From NCBI RefSeq assembly GCF_019279795.1, contig NC_056731.1, positions 863,777,571 through 863,841,570 of the forward strand: a stretch of 64,000 nt of DNA, given 5' to 3'. The notes beneath the pieces were generated by a model. The model was given only the letters and a program-made list of their open reading frames with translations. It was not told where the DNA came from and did not search any database. Position 1 is the first letter of the stretch. Each line of letters opens with the position of its first letter. Source of the DNA: Protopterus annectens. Taxonomy: Eukaryota; Chordata; Ceratodontiformes; Protopteridae. This document shows, in pieces, positions 23,664-35,117 of the stretch. Made by a program: the position numbers and the translations under genes.

Positions 23664-23974
23664 CCTCTCAACTGTCCAGATTTTCATAGAATACCCAGAT
23701 TTTTGTCTCATATTTTTGGTCTGTTCCTCATAAAATTTGTGGTTTTCTGGTAAATCACTCGGATTATCTGAGGATTGAAGTCATTAAATAATGCCATGCA
23801 TTTGAGTTACAGACTTCAGATCCTTCAGAAAATGTATGTTAAAACAAATCCTGTTACTCTAGCAACTATCTAAATTTATAAGAACAGTATTTAAAATATG
23901 TCCCTATTTTTGGTCCTTTGTCCCCCAATTTTGTCAGGCTTTGTCCAGATTTCTTGCACTAAGAGGTTGAGAGG
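23664..23974 (-). mobile_element. TA-flanked MITE 'CCTCTCAAC', copy 3, inside the L1 relic
   Basis: Best-preserved copy: inverted termini TA|CCTCTCAAC and GTTGAGAGG|TA. The body is the reverse complement of copies 1 and 2. It splits the L1 relic between the RT and C-terminal parts, so it is younger than that L1. Confidence 0.85.
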
Positions 23975-25297
23975 TATTTATACAAGCAGAAAGCTATAAT
24001 TCAAAGTGGAAAAGTATGATGATGAAACGGGGAGGGGACTTAAGAAATAAGGGGGATTTTAGATGCAGATCCTTAAGAGGAATAACAACAGTCATACAGA
24101 ATATGACATACATAAAGTAGCAGAAAGTATTCTAAGAACTAAGCCAACACAAGAATGGAGAAAGGAGATTTTGCCGATAGGGATGACTGCAAATTATTGA
24201 TGCAGAGAATAGGCAGGTGGGGAGTGGAATTTATTACAGAAAACTAACAAAGGAACAAAGGTACGGAGAGCAAATAACTAGAGAGTGAAAGGTAATAGAG
24301 TGGGAATAGGCCAAGAAGGCATTTGGATGACTGCAGACTTCAGACTCCCTTCCCCATCAGGGATTGCTATCAGACTATAGGTGAAAAGAAAGGGATAGGG
24401 GACTCCTAAGTGAAAGACCTGCTCAGGTAGTGTATTTAGCTGAATCTAGAACAGAAGCTGCTGTTAAAAAAGGGATAATAAGTAGGGCATATAAAATACT
24501 GCATGGGAACTATAGGAATCAATCAGAGGAGATTAGAAAAGATTTGAATGAGAGAATTGATAAGCAATTCACAAAGAAACAATGGGAGGACATATGTAAG
24601 CCTCCCGTGTATGCAACAAAGTCTAAAAGATTTAGGATTTTTGCTTGGAAGTGTTTGCATAGGTAGTTTTATACTCAAAGCAGACTCCAAAGAATTTTCC
24701 TCAGGTAGATAACAAATGTTGGAGGTGTGAAGGGGAAGAAAGAGGTAGCTGGGAACATATGTTTTTGGAGTATAATAAATTGTCAGATTTCAAAAATTCC
24801 CCACAGAGTATGTCAGAAACATTGGGTGAGCAAATGAGTTTAATGAAGGAAATTATTTTTTGAGCTGGGATGCAAGATCTGAATTGCCTAGACATAATAG
24901 GCCTTCTTGAGTTTAATTCTGGTGGCTTCCCTAGCAATTACTAGAAAATGGAAATCAATGTCTAAACCAACTGTGTTTGAAGTACTGAATATTGTAACAG
25001 AGACAGAAGAACTGGAAGTAGAATCATTAGAAAAGGGTAGGAATAAATTACATAAAAAAATGGAAACTGTGGGGAAATATACATGCAGAATAATGTTTCC
25101 AGAGGAGGAGTGACACTGAAGGGATGATAGGAATTAAGCAATTTATGTAATGTTGCATTGATAATAGTTATGCAAAAACATGTGTGATACATAATGCAGT
25201 TAACTATGAACACGTTAATATGGTTTGTTTTCTTTTATATAAATGTATGTTTGACTATGTCTTATGTGATAATTCAATAAAGGTGTTAAAAAAACAG

Positions 25298-26034
25298 CCT
25301 TATTTGCATAATTATGATTTTTTGTTATATTCTGGTTATTCTTCCTCATTCTTTCTGGCAGTGCAGGTAACCCTCTCACAAAAGCTAGTGAAAACTGAAC
25401 TTCTGCCAGAGGGTAATCAGGATCACAGAAATTATAACACGGTCCCTAGCACCTGCTGACATCAGCTTGTGGGCATGATCTGACAGGAAAAATACATACT
25501 TCCCTGTGTCATGGTATGTAATGCAATTGGAGACAAATTCTTCTGCCAAAGCATGTGAGAGGATAAACTTAAAAGGTATGAGGGCTGTTCCTTCCATTGC
25601 ATCCAAGGAAAGGAAATTAAAGTTTTATGAAAATGTACAGTCTAGTTCCTGATAACTAAACCATACCAGAGTCATACTGTATGAAGTAAAGAAACCTCAG
25701 AATTGAGTTAAATTGCAAGTGATGGTGGACTTTTACTTCAGCCCCTTGAGGTCAGGGTTGCCAGCTGACCACATTGGCAGTATCTTATGTTGAAAAGGAA
25801 GGTATACCCCATGAGCTACCTCTGATGCTTACAGCAGTTTGGTTTCAGAATGTTACAAGGAAGCCTTGCCCTCTGTGTGCTAGTCATATCTTGATAAGTT
25901 ATGGCAAGCTGTGAGGAGTGGTACTCAAGAGTGACTCCATCCCCTCTGCTAAGGTATATACCACCCTCATATCTCACCCACTCAGTTAATCCAGCCACAT
26001 TTCCTTGCTCCAACCTCTACAAGGGCAGAAGTAA
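25298..26034. other. No gene recognised
   Basis: Between the L1 3' end and the next LINE. The last part may be 5' untranslated sequence of that LINE. Confidence 0.5.
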
Positions 26035-26778
26035 TACACACATAGTCCCACCACAACAGCGAACCAAACACATAAAAACACAAAAACATATTCGGAGGCT
26101 CTAAATAAAAATCTACCTAAGCAACAGAGACCTCCAAAGCAGACATCCAAGCAAACGCTACTCCAAAACAAAACATGTACAACACATAGCACACAAAGTC
26201 AGTGTGCCAAGCAGTCACAGCCCTTAAGGCTGAATAACACACCTGATACCCTTGTAATAGGTGACTCTATTGTCAGACACACTGACGTCCCACTCACCAG
26301 GCTGAATAAAGAGAAGGTCACATTGAGCTGCCTGTCGGGTGCTAGGATCTGTCACATAACGCAAGCACTCAGGTCACTCCAAAGCAAATACAAATATGAC
26401 TCAGTCATTGTACATGCTGGCGTGAATGACCTGAGACGTACCTCCCTCAACTACATGAAAAGAGACATAGAGGAGCTCTCTGATCATGTAGCCCAGGCCG
26501 GTATGACTCTGACCTTGAGCAGCATCTTACCCTCACCTAGAATGATGCCACAGTATAAAGACAAAATGATCGATTTTAACAATTGGCTAAAATTTTGGTG
26601 TCATTCAAAGGGGATCCAGTGTCTGTCACCCTGGGATGACATGCTCGACAAGTCACGTTGCTTCGCTATGGACAGCTTGCACCTGTCACCCCTGGGCTTT
26701 CGGATATTGGCAAAGGCTCTTGCCACCCCCATAGTGCCTTTTTTAGGCAAGGCTGAAAAGTCAAACCCACCTCCATAG
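26035..26778 (+). CDS. LINE ORF1 with SGNH/GDSL esterase domain
   Basis: The frame is open from a stop at 26032 to TAG at 26776-26778, about 247 codons. It has no in-frame ATG before the domain, so the start is lost or lies upstream. The first 70 residues are basic and Gln/Thr-rich. SGNH signatures follow: TLVIGDSIVRH (block I, nucleophile Ser), LSGARI, VIVHAGVNDLRR (block III, Asn) and DSLHLSPLGFRIL (block V, Asp and His). All catalytic residues are present. In CR1/L2-type LINEs this domain binds or hydrolyses lipids or esters and is thought to act in RNP assembly or delivery. It ends 29 bases before the ORF2 ATG. Confidence 0.85.
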   Translation, partial: YTHSPTTTANQTHKNTKTYSEALNKNLPKQQRPPKQTSKQTLLQNKTCTTHSTQSQCAKQSQPLRLNNTPDTLVIGDSIVRHTDVPLTRLNKEKVTLSCLSGARICHITQALRSLQSKYKYDSVIVHAGVNDLRRTSLNYMKRDIEELSDHVAQAGMTLTLSSILPSPRMMPQYKDKMIDFNNWLKFWCHSKGIQCLSPWDDMLDKSRCFAMDSLHLSPLGFRILAKALATPIVPFLGKAEKSNPPP

Positions 26779-26807
26779 ACAGCACAAAGAACAAGAAACT
26801 AAGGGTA

Positions 26808-29605
26808 ATGCTGCTAAACGCCAGAAGTCTTAACCTCAAGATGCATGCACTCAAAGCTCTCCTCAGTATGGAGAACATCGATATCTGTGCAGTGACAGAA
26901 ACCTGGTTCAAGGCTCCAGAGAGCACCCCAGCACTACCAGGTTATACCTCATATCATGCTTTTCGGCCCCAAAACCCGGACCGAACCACAAAAGGAGGGG
27001 GGGGTTTCCATATTTATCAAGGATATCCACACCTCCAGGTTAGTGGCAGTGCACGAAGTATCGGAGACCATCCATGTGCAACTGACAGTGGGCAAGACTG
27101 CTTTTCAGTTTATAGCATCCTACAGACCACCATCTCAAAGTCAGGAATCCCACTCGGCTTTCCTGAAAACATTGGAGAACACTAAGATCTCTCCGAACAC
27201 CATTATATTGGGTCACTTCAACTACCCAAACATAGACTGGGAGCATTACTCAAGCCCCAGCATTTTAGCCCAAAGGTTCCTAGAATTTATAAACTCAAAT
27301 GCTATGGAACAACTAGTCACCACTCCCACAAGAGGGGACAACATACTAGACCTGATCATTACCAACATGGGGACTCTATGCTCCATACCAGAAGTATATC
27401 CCTCATTGGTAAGATCAGACCATAAATTAATTTCACTGGATATCCACATCCCGACCCCACCCCCAGCCCAGAAAACCACAGTGAAAAACTTCTCAAAAGC
27501 AAACTTCACACTTCTCAAAACTGAAGTGGAATCCTTCAAGGCCCCAGGGCCAGTGGAAACTATGGCCCAAACTCCAGAATCCTATATAAACACATTCTAC
27601 GGACATCTCCAGGAATGCATGGATCATGCTATCCCAAACAAAATCAAGACCCAATCATCCAAAGGCAGGCGTCCAGTCTGGTGGACCCCAGCCATAAATA
27701 AACTGTACAACAGAAGAAGGAAGCTACTACATGACAGAGCAAAATCCCTAAAAGGGAAGGCACCTCTGATCAGTACTAGCAAAAAATTACGATCCCTCAT
27801 AAAATCCTCTAAGGCCAGCTTCGAGAGAAAAATTGCACAGGACACTAAAGACAATCATAAGGCTTTTTTCAGTTATGTTGGGAACCTGGGAGGCAACTCC
27901 CAGACTTGTTCTGAGTTGATTCTAAACAACAAAAAATACACTGAACCCACAGACATCGCCAATATCCTGGCAGACAGGTTCAGTGCAAACTTCTCCACCC
28001 CCTCCCCTCCAAAAGAGCAAATATCTATCCCGGCAGAGTGCAGCCTCCCAAACATCTCTGATGCTCCAGTGAAGGCCGCCCTCTCCAAAGCAAAAAACAC
28101 TGCTTTCATGGGACCAGAGGGCGTCCTGGGTTGCGTCCTACATGAACTCCAAGAAGAACTAATCCCTCAAGTAAAACTGCTGTACAATCTCAGCTTCACT
28201 ACAGGATATGTGCCCAAAGAATGGCATACAGCAACAGTGGTCCCACTCTACAAAGGTGGCGCCTCTGCGGACCCTGGAAACTATCGCCCCATAAGCCTGA
28301 CTAGCCTACTATGCAAGGCTATGGAGAGGATCATCATGGAACTCATAAACAAAGACATTGGGGACCTACAGACACTAGATCCTACCCAATTTGGCTTTGT
28401 CAAGGGCAGATCCTGCCTTTTGAACCTGGTCGACTTCTTCAAAACAGTCACCAAGGCCATAGATGAAGGGAAGGTAGTCCACACAGCCTATCTGGACCTC
28501 GCAAAGGCATTTGACACAATACCCCACTCAGGCATCATAGATAAGCTATCCAGCCTAAATATAAACCCCTATGTCACAAGATGGGTCGCAAACTGGCTCA
28601 AAGACAGAACCCACAGAGTCAGAGTTGCTGGAGCCATGTCAGACTCAAAACCGGTCACAAATGGCATCCCACAAGGTTCTGTCCTGGGACCTCTCTTGTT
28701 CGGTATTTACTTTTCTGAGGTACAGGCCAATGTGGGAGGACTATGGCTCACCAAGTTCGAAGATGACTGCAAACTGGGTGCCATAATCGACTCTCCAGCT
28801 GACACAAACATCCTTCAAAAAGGTCTCGCAGAGACGGATAACTGGTGCCAGAGCCATGGTCTAAAGCTAAATGTCAAAAAATGTATAGTCATACCCTTTG
28901 GCAAAAACAATGTGCCCACAAATTACCACATAGGTGGTAACCCATTAAGTACAGAGAAAGTAATTAGGGATCTGGGGACCCAAGTTGATAGCAATCTCTC
29001 CTTTGACAACCACATTGCCAAAGTGGTTAGAAAGACCTTCTACATAGCCCACCTCATCATGAAAGGATTCACATCTAGATCAAGAGAGGTAATCGTGCCC
29101 CTTTATTCATCCCTCATCAGACCCATCATAGAATACAATGCCCCCTTTGGGATGTACCTTACCCGACACCTGCAGCAATTAGAAAGACCCCAAAAGTACC
29201 TCACCAGGAGGATCAAGGGACTCAAACAGATGCCATATGCTGCTCGGTTAAAAAAACTCCAGCTCTACTCAGTTGCATACCGCCTACTTCAAGACGATCT
29301 ATGCCTGACATATAAAGCTATGTCCAACCCAGAATTAATGGACATGCTCCACCTCAGTAAATCTAAATCCCTTAGAGCCACGCTTGAGGGACTTGAACCT
29401 CAGCACAGAAATAAATAGAACATGCTGGAGGGACAGATTCATAACCCAGAGGCTCCCTTCACTCTGGAATAGAATTCCAATTCATGTTAGGCAGAGCACC
29501 TCACTGACTCTCTTCAAGAAGAATCTTGATGAGTGGATGGGGGATCGTAGGTTTGTCCCGGGGATTACTTCCGTGTCACTATTAGACAGAGGCACAGTAA
29601 ACTAA
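26808..29605 (+). pseudogene. LINE ORF2: APE endonuclease and reverse transcriptase, two frameshifts
   Basis: Starts at ATG 26808 (MLLNARSLNLK). Endonuclease motifs: ICAVTETWFK, a GGG tract, ASYRPP, GHFNYPNIDW and RSDHKLI. GHFN normally reads GDFN, so a catalytic Asp is lost. An extra G in the eight-G run at 26997-27004 shifts the frame. From there a long frame runs to 29418. RT: YKGGASADPGNYRPIS, FGFVKGRSCLLNL, TAYLDLAKAFDTIP, NGIPQGSVLGPLLF, and KFEDDCKLG (FADD-type, both Asp kept, Ala changed to Glu). A second shift near 29380 leads to the C terminus in 29384-29605 (INRTCWRDRFITQRLPSLWN...). It nicks the target and copies its RNA. Confidence 0.88.
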
Positions 29606-29731
29606 ACTTTAAAAAGGGCACATTATACTCAAATCAAGGGGTGGCGTAAGCCAAACACAATCGGGCTAGGCTTATAAATGCCCCAGGGCAGATAGCCTAG
29701 TATGAACCAATGAACCTATGAACCTATGAAC
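29606..29731 (+). repeat. LINE 3' UTR and (ATGAACCT)n tail
   Basis: Short 3' UTR containing AGGGCAGATAGCCTAG, followed by about three octamer repeats of ATGAACCT. The same end is found on the SINE at 30461-30596. Confidence 0.8.
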
Positions 29732-30460
29732 AATAACTGTTAATAACTATGTACAGCAGCTGCAATGATACCTTGATGATCTGTAACAACATAATGAAAT
29801 CTTCACTCTTGATATAATATTCTGAACCTAAAAATAATCACATTGAAGTATTCAGACTTTTAATGACATTGTAATCTCTTTATGAACCAACAAAATTCAT
29901 GACAGAAGTGTATAAAACACATCTGAAAAAAAGCAAAAATAAACACAAGAATTCAAAGCAAAGACATATTTATTCACACACACCTGAATGATTTCATCCC
30001 CCCAAACAAAACTGGATTTCTTCAGTGCTGAAGAATGATTAAACCAAGTCATATAAATATAAATCCATTAAAGTCACATGACAGAAAGACTAGTAAAATG
30101 TTAAAATCACTTAAAAGCCGTCCCAGAATAACATATGTACCTATTCTAAAAATTACAGTTTTAATAAAATATTGATAGTAGTTCTATCATTAATGCCCAT
30201 ACTTGTACAAGAACTGAGGTGCATTTGCCAGCTCAGTTATTTATTGTCAAGTAAGCTCCCAGTTTCATACCCCCTTCAGATCCCGTGGTACATGATCCAG
30301 AACCCAAAAGGTAAATTTCTTGAGATTTTCATGTACTGTACTATACCTAATTAGGGAATTAGTAGTAGTCTTGTTCTTGATGGAAATCATGTGTTCATAC
30401 ATCTGCTATGAGGGACATTTAATGACCTATTCACAAAGCTAGGTATATCTATACATATAT
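29732..30460. other. No gene recognised
   Basis: AT-rich, no long open frame and no repeat that I recognise. Confidence 0.5.
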
Positions 30461-30596
30461 GTGGGAGGGTGGCCTAATGGTCAAGTTTGTTTGTTTACCA
30501 ACACAAGGGTGCAGGTTTTGAGTCAAGGGATATAAAGCTAGCTAAAAAAAAAGGCTCGCAAGGGCAGTTAGCTTACTACTAATCTATGAACCTATA
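30461..30596 (+). mobile_element. tRNA-derived SINE with LINE-type tail
   Basis: The 5' head resembles a tRNA gene: box A TGGCCTAATGG at about 30470 and box B GGTTTTGAGTC at about 30514, about 40 bases apart. Short A-rich middle. The 3' part (AAGGGCAGTTAGCTTACTA, then CTATGAACCTAT) resembles the 3' end of the LINE at 29606-29731. This indicates mobilisation by that LINE family. Inferred; no target duplication could be confirmed. Confidence 0.65.
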
Positions 30597-30599
30597 ATC

Positions 30600-31320
30600 A
30601 TCACACTCAAATTGCAGGAGAACAACCCTTTGTCCCTTATAAATCTTTTCATGGAAGCAACACAAATAGATGATCCTCATAAATGAACCTGCACATCCTA
30701 CAAAATGCACATTTGTATGCAATCATATGTTTAAATGGCTTGGTCAATAAACGGTCCTGTTCTAGTAATGCCATCAAATCAGAAGAACTTTTGCTTACAA
30801 AAATGGTGGACATATCCATAATTTCAGGTAATTCCTTATTACCTAAAATGATCTTTCAGTTGCCACTATAAATTATCTTACTATTACAAGGATCTAGAAT
30901 ACGGTAGTGCAAAGGCATCAATGTATTCATTTTCATTGTTGTTACTGTCACCCTTAGAAATAATGTACATTAAAGTATTCTTGCTAAGAATTAGCAGGAA
31001 CTTTGTAGCCCTGTCAGATTTTACCTGGTGGCACAAACAAGTGACAGGCATTTTATCATAACTCCCTTCTAAAAGCAGGTCAATCAATTTTTCTGGTGTA
31101 GTAGAGAAAACTCATCATTAGGAGTCAACCTAGAAAGGCGAATAGCTTGCTTCTTAATAATATTGTTTTAACATATGCCAAATGTGTATTCTTAAAATGT
31201 AAATAGCTATTAATAGCAGTTGGTTTTCTGTGAATGGATGAGCAAATACTTGCACCATTTTCCGTTAGATCAATGAGTACCCTGAAATAATCAGTGTCAT
31301 ACCCTGAGTACAATGCTAGT
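30600..31320 (-). pseudogene. PLE relic, post-RT region
   Basis: On the minus strand 31313-31125 encodes LIDLTENGASICSSIHRKPT and then NSYLHF...HLAYV, matching the PLE block after the RT (I-YRKPT-NS-LH). Further on, near 30720, a Cys cluster (YKCAFCRMCRF) resembles the CxxC cluster before the GIY-YIG domain. Frames are broken and the nuclease itself is not visible. It is not close to family 1, 2 or F. Confidence 0.5.
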
Positions 31321-33060
31321 TCTATTTTACTATATATTTTAGTTCAACTCAATTACAAAAACTGAAGTAAGAGTTAACTATGTACTCAGGCTGTTAAAAA
31401 GCATAACACAGTGATAGAACCCTAATAACATACCGAGTGAAGCCCCTTACAAAAACTGAATCAGGAGACAGTGGCATACTTGACAATAACAAAGAATAAC
31501 CATACCACAGTGATACTTCTGTTTTCATCTAATCCTTTATAAAGCAATGTGTTCTGTATTCAGAACGCCAGAAAGAAAAACATAATTTAACATGGAATTT
31601 ACTAGTTACAACTCCTCCCATGACACAGCACACACATTTCTTAATCCAGTCATAGTCTGAATGAAAAATAACACTAAAAACAATATCTGAAGTCAGTGTC
31701 TGTTGACACTTATCAAGCAGACAACTAACAAAAAAGCAATGATACTCATCTCTGAAAAATTTTGTTAGCCTTGCCTTGCTGCTTGCTGCTTCTGCACAAC
31801 TGTGCAAAAAAAAAAAAAAAAAAAAAGAAAGAAATGGAAAAATAAACTGACCATTCGGTGTGTTTTAAAATATTTGCTGTGTTTTCTGGCACAGAATAAC
31901 TGTTGACTCTTCAGTTACACAACGTTTTATAAAATGATTGCATCTTTGCATCAGAACTCTCACACTATTTCCTACAAGCACATCACTTACTTACATTGTC
32001 ATTTACAAAACTAAAGAATACTGTGTGATGTGAGCGACATAGAACATGAGAAACAAGAAATCTATTTTATTTATTTTTCTTCATTACTGCATCTTAATTA
32101 CTTGATTTAACCTTAAGTATTTAACTTTGAAGTAGTTTACAGCTGCCGCTCTTAAATTTTTAACAGTTGTAAAAACACAGTGGTACTCAGGTCAGGCAGA
32201 AGTCAGACAAAATAAATTAACTGAGCTCCTGTGTGCCATATGTTATGCATGAGTGCCATATGTTATGTAGGTCTGTTCTAGATTGCAAAATGTGTTAAAC
32301 AATTTTGCGACAGAAGTGAATGTGTGTAGTTGAACAATTCTATAAAATGATTTCTAGGTGTACACAGTAAGTATAGAGAAAATGCATACAATGCAAATGT
32401 GATGGAGGAAATTTGAAACAAGAGAATTGTTCTGGAGTATGCGCTAAAATGCTCAGAATCAATGACCAGAGTGTTGACTTTAAACACAGGTGCATTCTAT
32501 AATGTACAGTCTGGTCAAATGTTAGAAGAAATGAGCTTACATGAAAGAGGATAAATGAAAGGGTGATATTCATTGCTACTGCGCTGAGGTGTATCAGGAT
32601 TTTACACTTGCTGTGACAAAGCATGGCTTCGGTGTGATTAATACAGGCATGCTGAGGTGCAGCCAGTTTAGTCAGCTTAACAAAAACTTATCCAAACAAG
32701 ACAGTAATGAGATGTAAATAAGGAATACCTTAAATTTATGCAACAAACTTATGTAAATGAGATGATTTCCCACATGTTTACGATTTATGCACCTGTGTGT
32801 CATGCGCACATACCTTATAAAAGGCAAAGTTGTGCTTTTTCTATTTCCTTTGCAGTTGGAGAAGATGCTCGTTGTCAGTGTGGCTATTTTTCATTGTGAG
32901 CTGTTTGTCTTGGTCATGTCAAAACTATAGGCACCTAGAGGCACTTGTCAGCTAAGAAGTTGCAGATATAGGTAAAGCTTGACTCATTTTAACTTTGCTG
33001 ACCAAGAAATTCTTGATAGATTTAGAGTGTGTAGATATAGTAAGGGCTTTAAAGAGTTTT
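31321..33060. other. No gene recognised; A-run at 31806-31826
   Basis: No recognisable protein. The last few hundred bases may be the 5' part of the Harbinger element that follows, but I could not find its terminal repeat. Confidence 0.45.
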
Positions 33061-33068
33061 TATAGGTC

Positions 33069-33930
33069 ATGGATGAGAACTGGGGGCTGCATGGTCTTCT
33101 TACACTTGTGGACACCATGGTATGTCTAGTCTTCACTATACCTGCCATGGAGACCTTCCAGAGACAAGCTGGGAATGTGCTGGGTATTTTTCAGCCTTCT
33201 GCCTCAAAGATACCTCAGCAGTTCCTCCACATACTCTTGGCATGTGTGGATCAGTATTTTTATCAGCCAGTGTCTTCTCAGGACTGAGACAAAATGAAAG
33301 TGCATTTTACGGGATGCCATGTTTTCCTGAGGCTCTTGGTGTGATTGATTGCACCCATGTTTCTGTTAGGACCCCATAAGGACCACAGGGGAGCGGTACT
33401 GGAACAGGAAGGGCTGCCATTTCATCAAATGCCAGGTAGTGTGTGATACTTGGAAGTGCATTACTAATATGCTGGCCCAGAATCCTGGCAGTGCTCATGA
33501 TTCTCACATTTAGCATGTAAGCTCACTCTACCTCCCTTTTCTGCATGGTAGGATACTCCATGGGCACCTTGCTGGTAAGTGCAAGCATTTCCAGTCATAG
33601 TAATTTCTGTAGGTGTAATTTGGAAAATGTATTGCTTCATACTAAACCCCCCTTTGTTTGCTATGTCTCCCCCTTTTGTTTTCCAGGTGATACAGGCTAC
33701 CCACTTGAACCCTGGCTGATGACACAAGTCCATAACCAATGGGGAGCTGGTGAGAAACACTTTAATACTGCCCTGACCCAGACACAGATGGTCACTGAGT
33801 GTATGGCATGCTGAAAGTCCATTTCTATTGCCTGGATGAGTGTGGGAGTGCCCTTCAGTATGATCGTGTTACTGCATGCAGGATGTTTACCATGAGTTGC
33901 ATTCTGCACAACATGGTTATTGTTGGTTTG
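33069..33930 (+). pseudogene. Harbinger (PIF) transposase, decayed, with a probable intron
   Basis: Parts in order: ETFQRQAGNVLGIFQPSASK (helix-turn-helix-like region), FPEALGVIDCTHVSVRTP (first catalytic Asp), AHDSHI-stop-HVSSLYLPFLHG (second Asp region), GDTGYPLEPWLMT, and CRMFTMSCILHNMV at the end. The order and spacing match the better copy at 61767-62915. The Glu region (normally VER-F) is degraded to VTE. There are several stops and shifts. Between the second Asp block and GDTGYP lies a 112-base GT-AG segment (33575-33686) absent from the other copy. Harbinger transposases cut and paste the element with help from a Myb-like partner. Confidence 0.75.
33575..33686 (+). other. Probable spliceosomal intron in Harbinger transposase
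   Basis: Begins GTAAGT and ends with a pyrimidine tract and TTTTCCAG. Removing it joins LHGHLA to GDTGYPLEP in one frame, with the same spacing as the intronless copy at 62430-62500. Confidence 0.6.
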
Positions 33931-35117
33931 GTACACAATCTCTTCTTGATAGCAATGCAGCTCCCAGTATCATTCCTTTCAGCAGTCATGATAGTGATGG
34001 TGACCAGCTAATGGCAGTATCATGGGACCCCATGCAGCACATGCATACATGGTACACGACATCTAATCTGTCACTATGGGCCATAATATTCAGATAGTGG
34101 TACCTAGGTTAAAATTGATGCATGCAGTAAAAGCTGTGGGCTATGCTATGCTATGTGGTGCATGGCCTACTGTTACCATATGTCAGCCAGTTTTCATTAT
34201 TCTTTAAAGAAATGATTTACTTTTCACACAATTTATTTCTTGCTGTATGTGTTTTGTTTGTCATACCTCCACACTGATGCCTGTAAACTGTGAGCTGTAT
34301 GGCTTGTGGCAAAGGCACAAGGAAAAGTGGAGAAGGAAAAAGCACTTATTTAAGTATTACACTAGTATAACATTATTCAAAAGTACTTTTTGGATGTAGC
34401 AGGGATGGAGCAGGAGCATTGCAAGTAGTGACATAAATTAATGTATTGTGGCATGGAGAGGAGAATTTTTTTACTTGAAAGATTTTGAATATCTCTCTGT
34501 TTTCTGACAGAAAAGTTGTATGTTATCTTTCTTGTGTGTTCAGCTCTGACATTTTACTGTCTTTCAGATAGAACACTGAAGTTATTCATTGGCTTGCAAA
34601 GTGACTAATGGGTGAGTGCTATTATTTTACTTTAATGAACGTTGATTTCAACCTCATTTATAAGATGTCCTACATGCATAACACTGGACATTGCTGTGTG
34701 GTGCTTGCTCAAGTGACACTGCACATCAGATTAATTAGCTCTGTGTATTCTCTGAACTAGTAAATAGTCATTATTTCTGCAGTGCTGAGGGTGAAGTGGC
34801 AGCAGTGCTAGTTTCACTGGTCCGGATTTATCACAGTAGCAGTTGCATGGGCCTGCTTGTACATCCCCCTACAGTACTCACAAAATAATACTTTAAGTAA
34901 TACTTAGCAGAACCAAATACCCCCCCCCAATCTTTTTTTTTTTCCTTTTACACGGTATCATCACTGTTTTTCACATGTTGTAAGTAGTTACATATTTCTA
35001 TCCATACCTGAAAGTAAAGGTTGTATGAGTTTCTCCCTGTGGTTTACAGTGGAATTATACACCTAAGATGTCACCTACAATTTCCCCTAATCTTAGAGTG
35101 GGTGATGGTCCTAGTGA
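33931..35117. other. No gene recognised; between the two Harbinger genes
   Basis: Non-coding spacer of the Harbinger relic, with C-rich and T-rich runs near 34920-34945. Confidence 0.4.

Larger units (their letters stand above)
20980..25297 (+). pseudogene. L1/Tx1-group LINE relic (ORF2)
   Basis: Decayed ORF2 in many frames. Endonuclease start: NVNGLTDIDKKERVLNYI and ETHLERSK (from about 20994). Its end carries the SDHVPIT motif (about 21690). RT: SGNSPGIDDIPVEIWK (22395-22445), IPKDIKDPSDPASYR (22565), then IIAKRIAKVLPKLIDMDQCG (from 22647), LALFAGDIL (about 23100; FADD has become FAGD, losing a catalytic Asp) and INEDKTKAIAV. C-terminal part: MKHLGVWTEKEF (23289) and ARAYKIL-type residues (24430-24666), then a Cys cluster CWRCEGEERGSWEH (24720). 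A polyadenylation-like AATAAA and A-run end it near 25297. A MITE at 23664-23974 interrupts it. Clade (L1 versus Tx1) is not settled. Confidence 0.75.
26035..29731 (+). mobile_element. CR1/L2-type LINE, nearly full length
   Basis: Two ORFs in order, an SGNH-esterase ORF1 and an endonuclease-RT ORF2, followed by a 3' UTR with an (ATGAACCT)n tail at 29703-29731. The gene order, the APE endonuclease and the esterase ORF1 place it in the Jockey superfamily, CR1 or L2 group. It is the best-preserved LINE in the window, broken by two frameshifts and two altered motif residues in ORF2. The 5' end is not defined. Confidence 0.85.

Noticed and set aside
30461..30540. A functional tRNA gene
   Set aside because: Box A and box B are present but no cloverleaf or anticodon arm forms, and the LINE-like tail marks it as a SINE.
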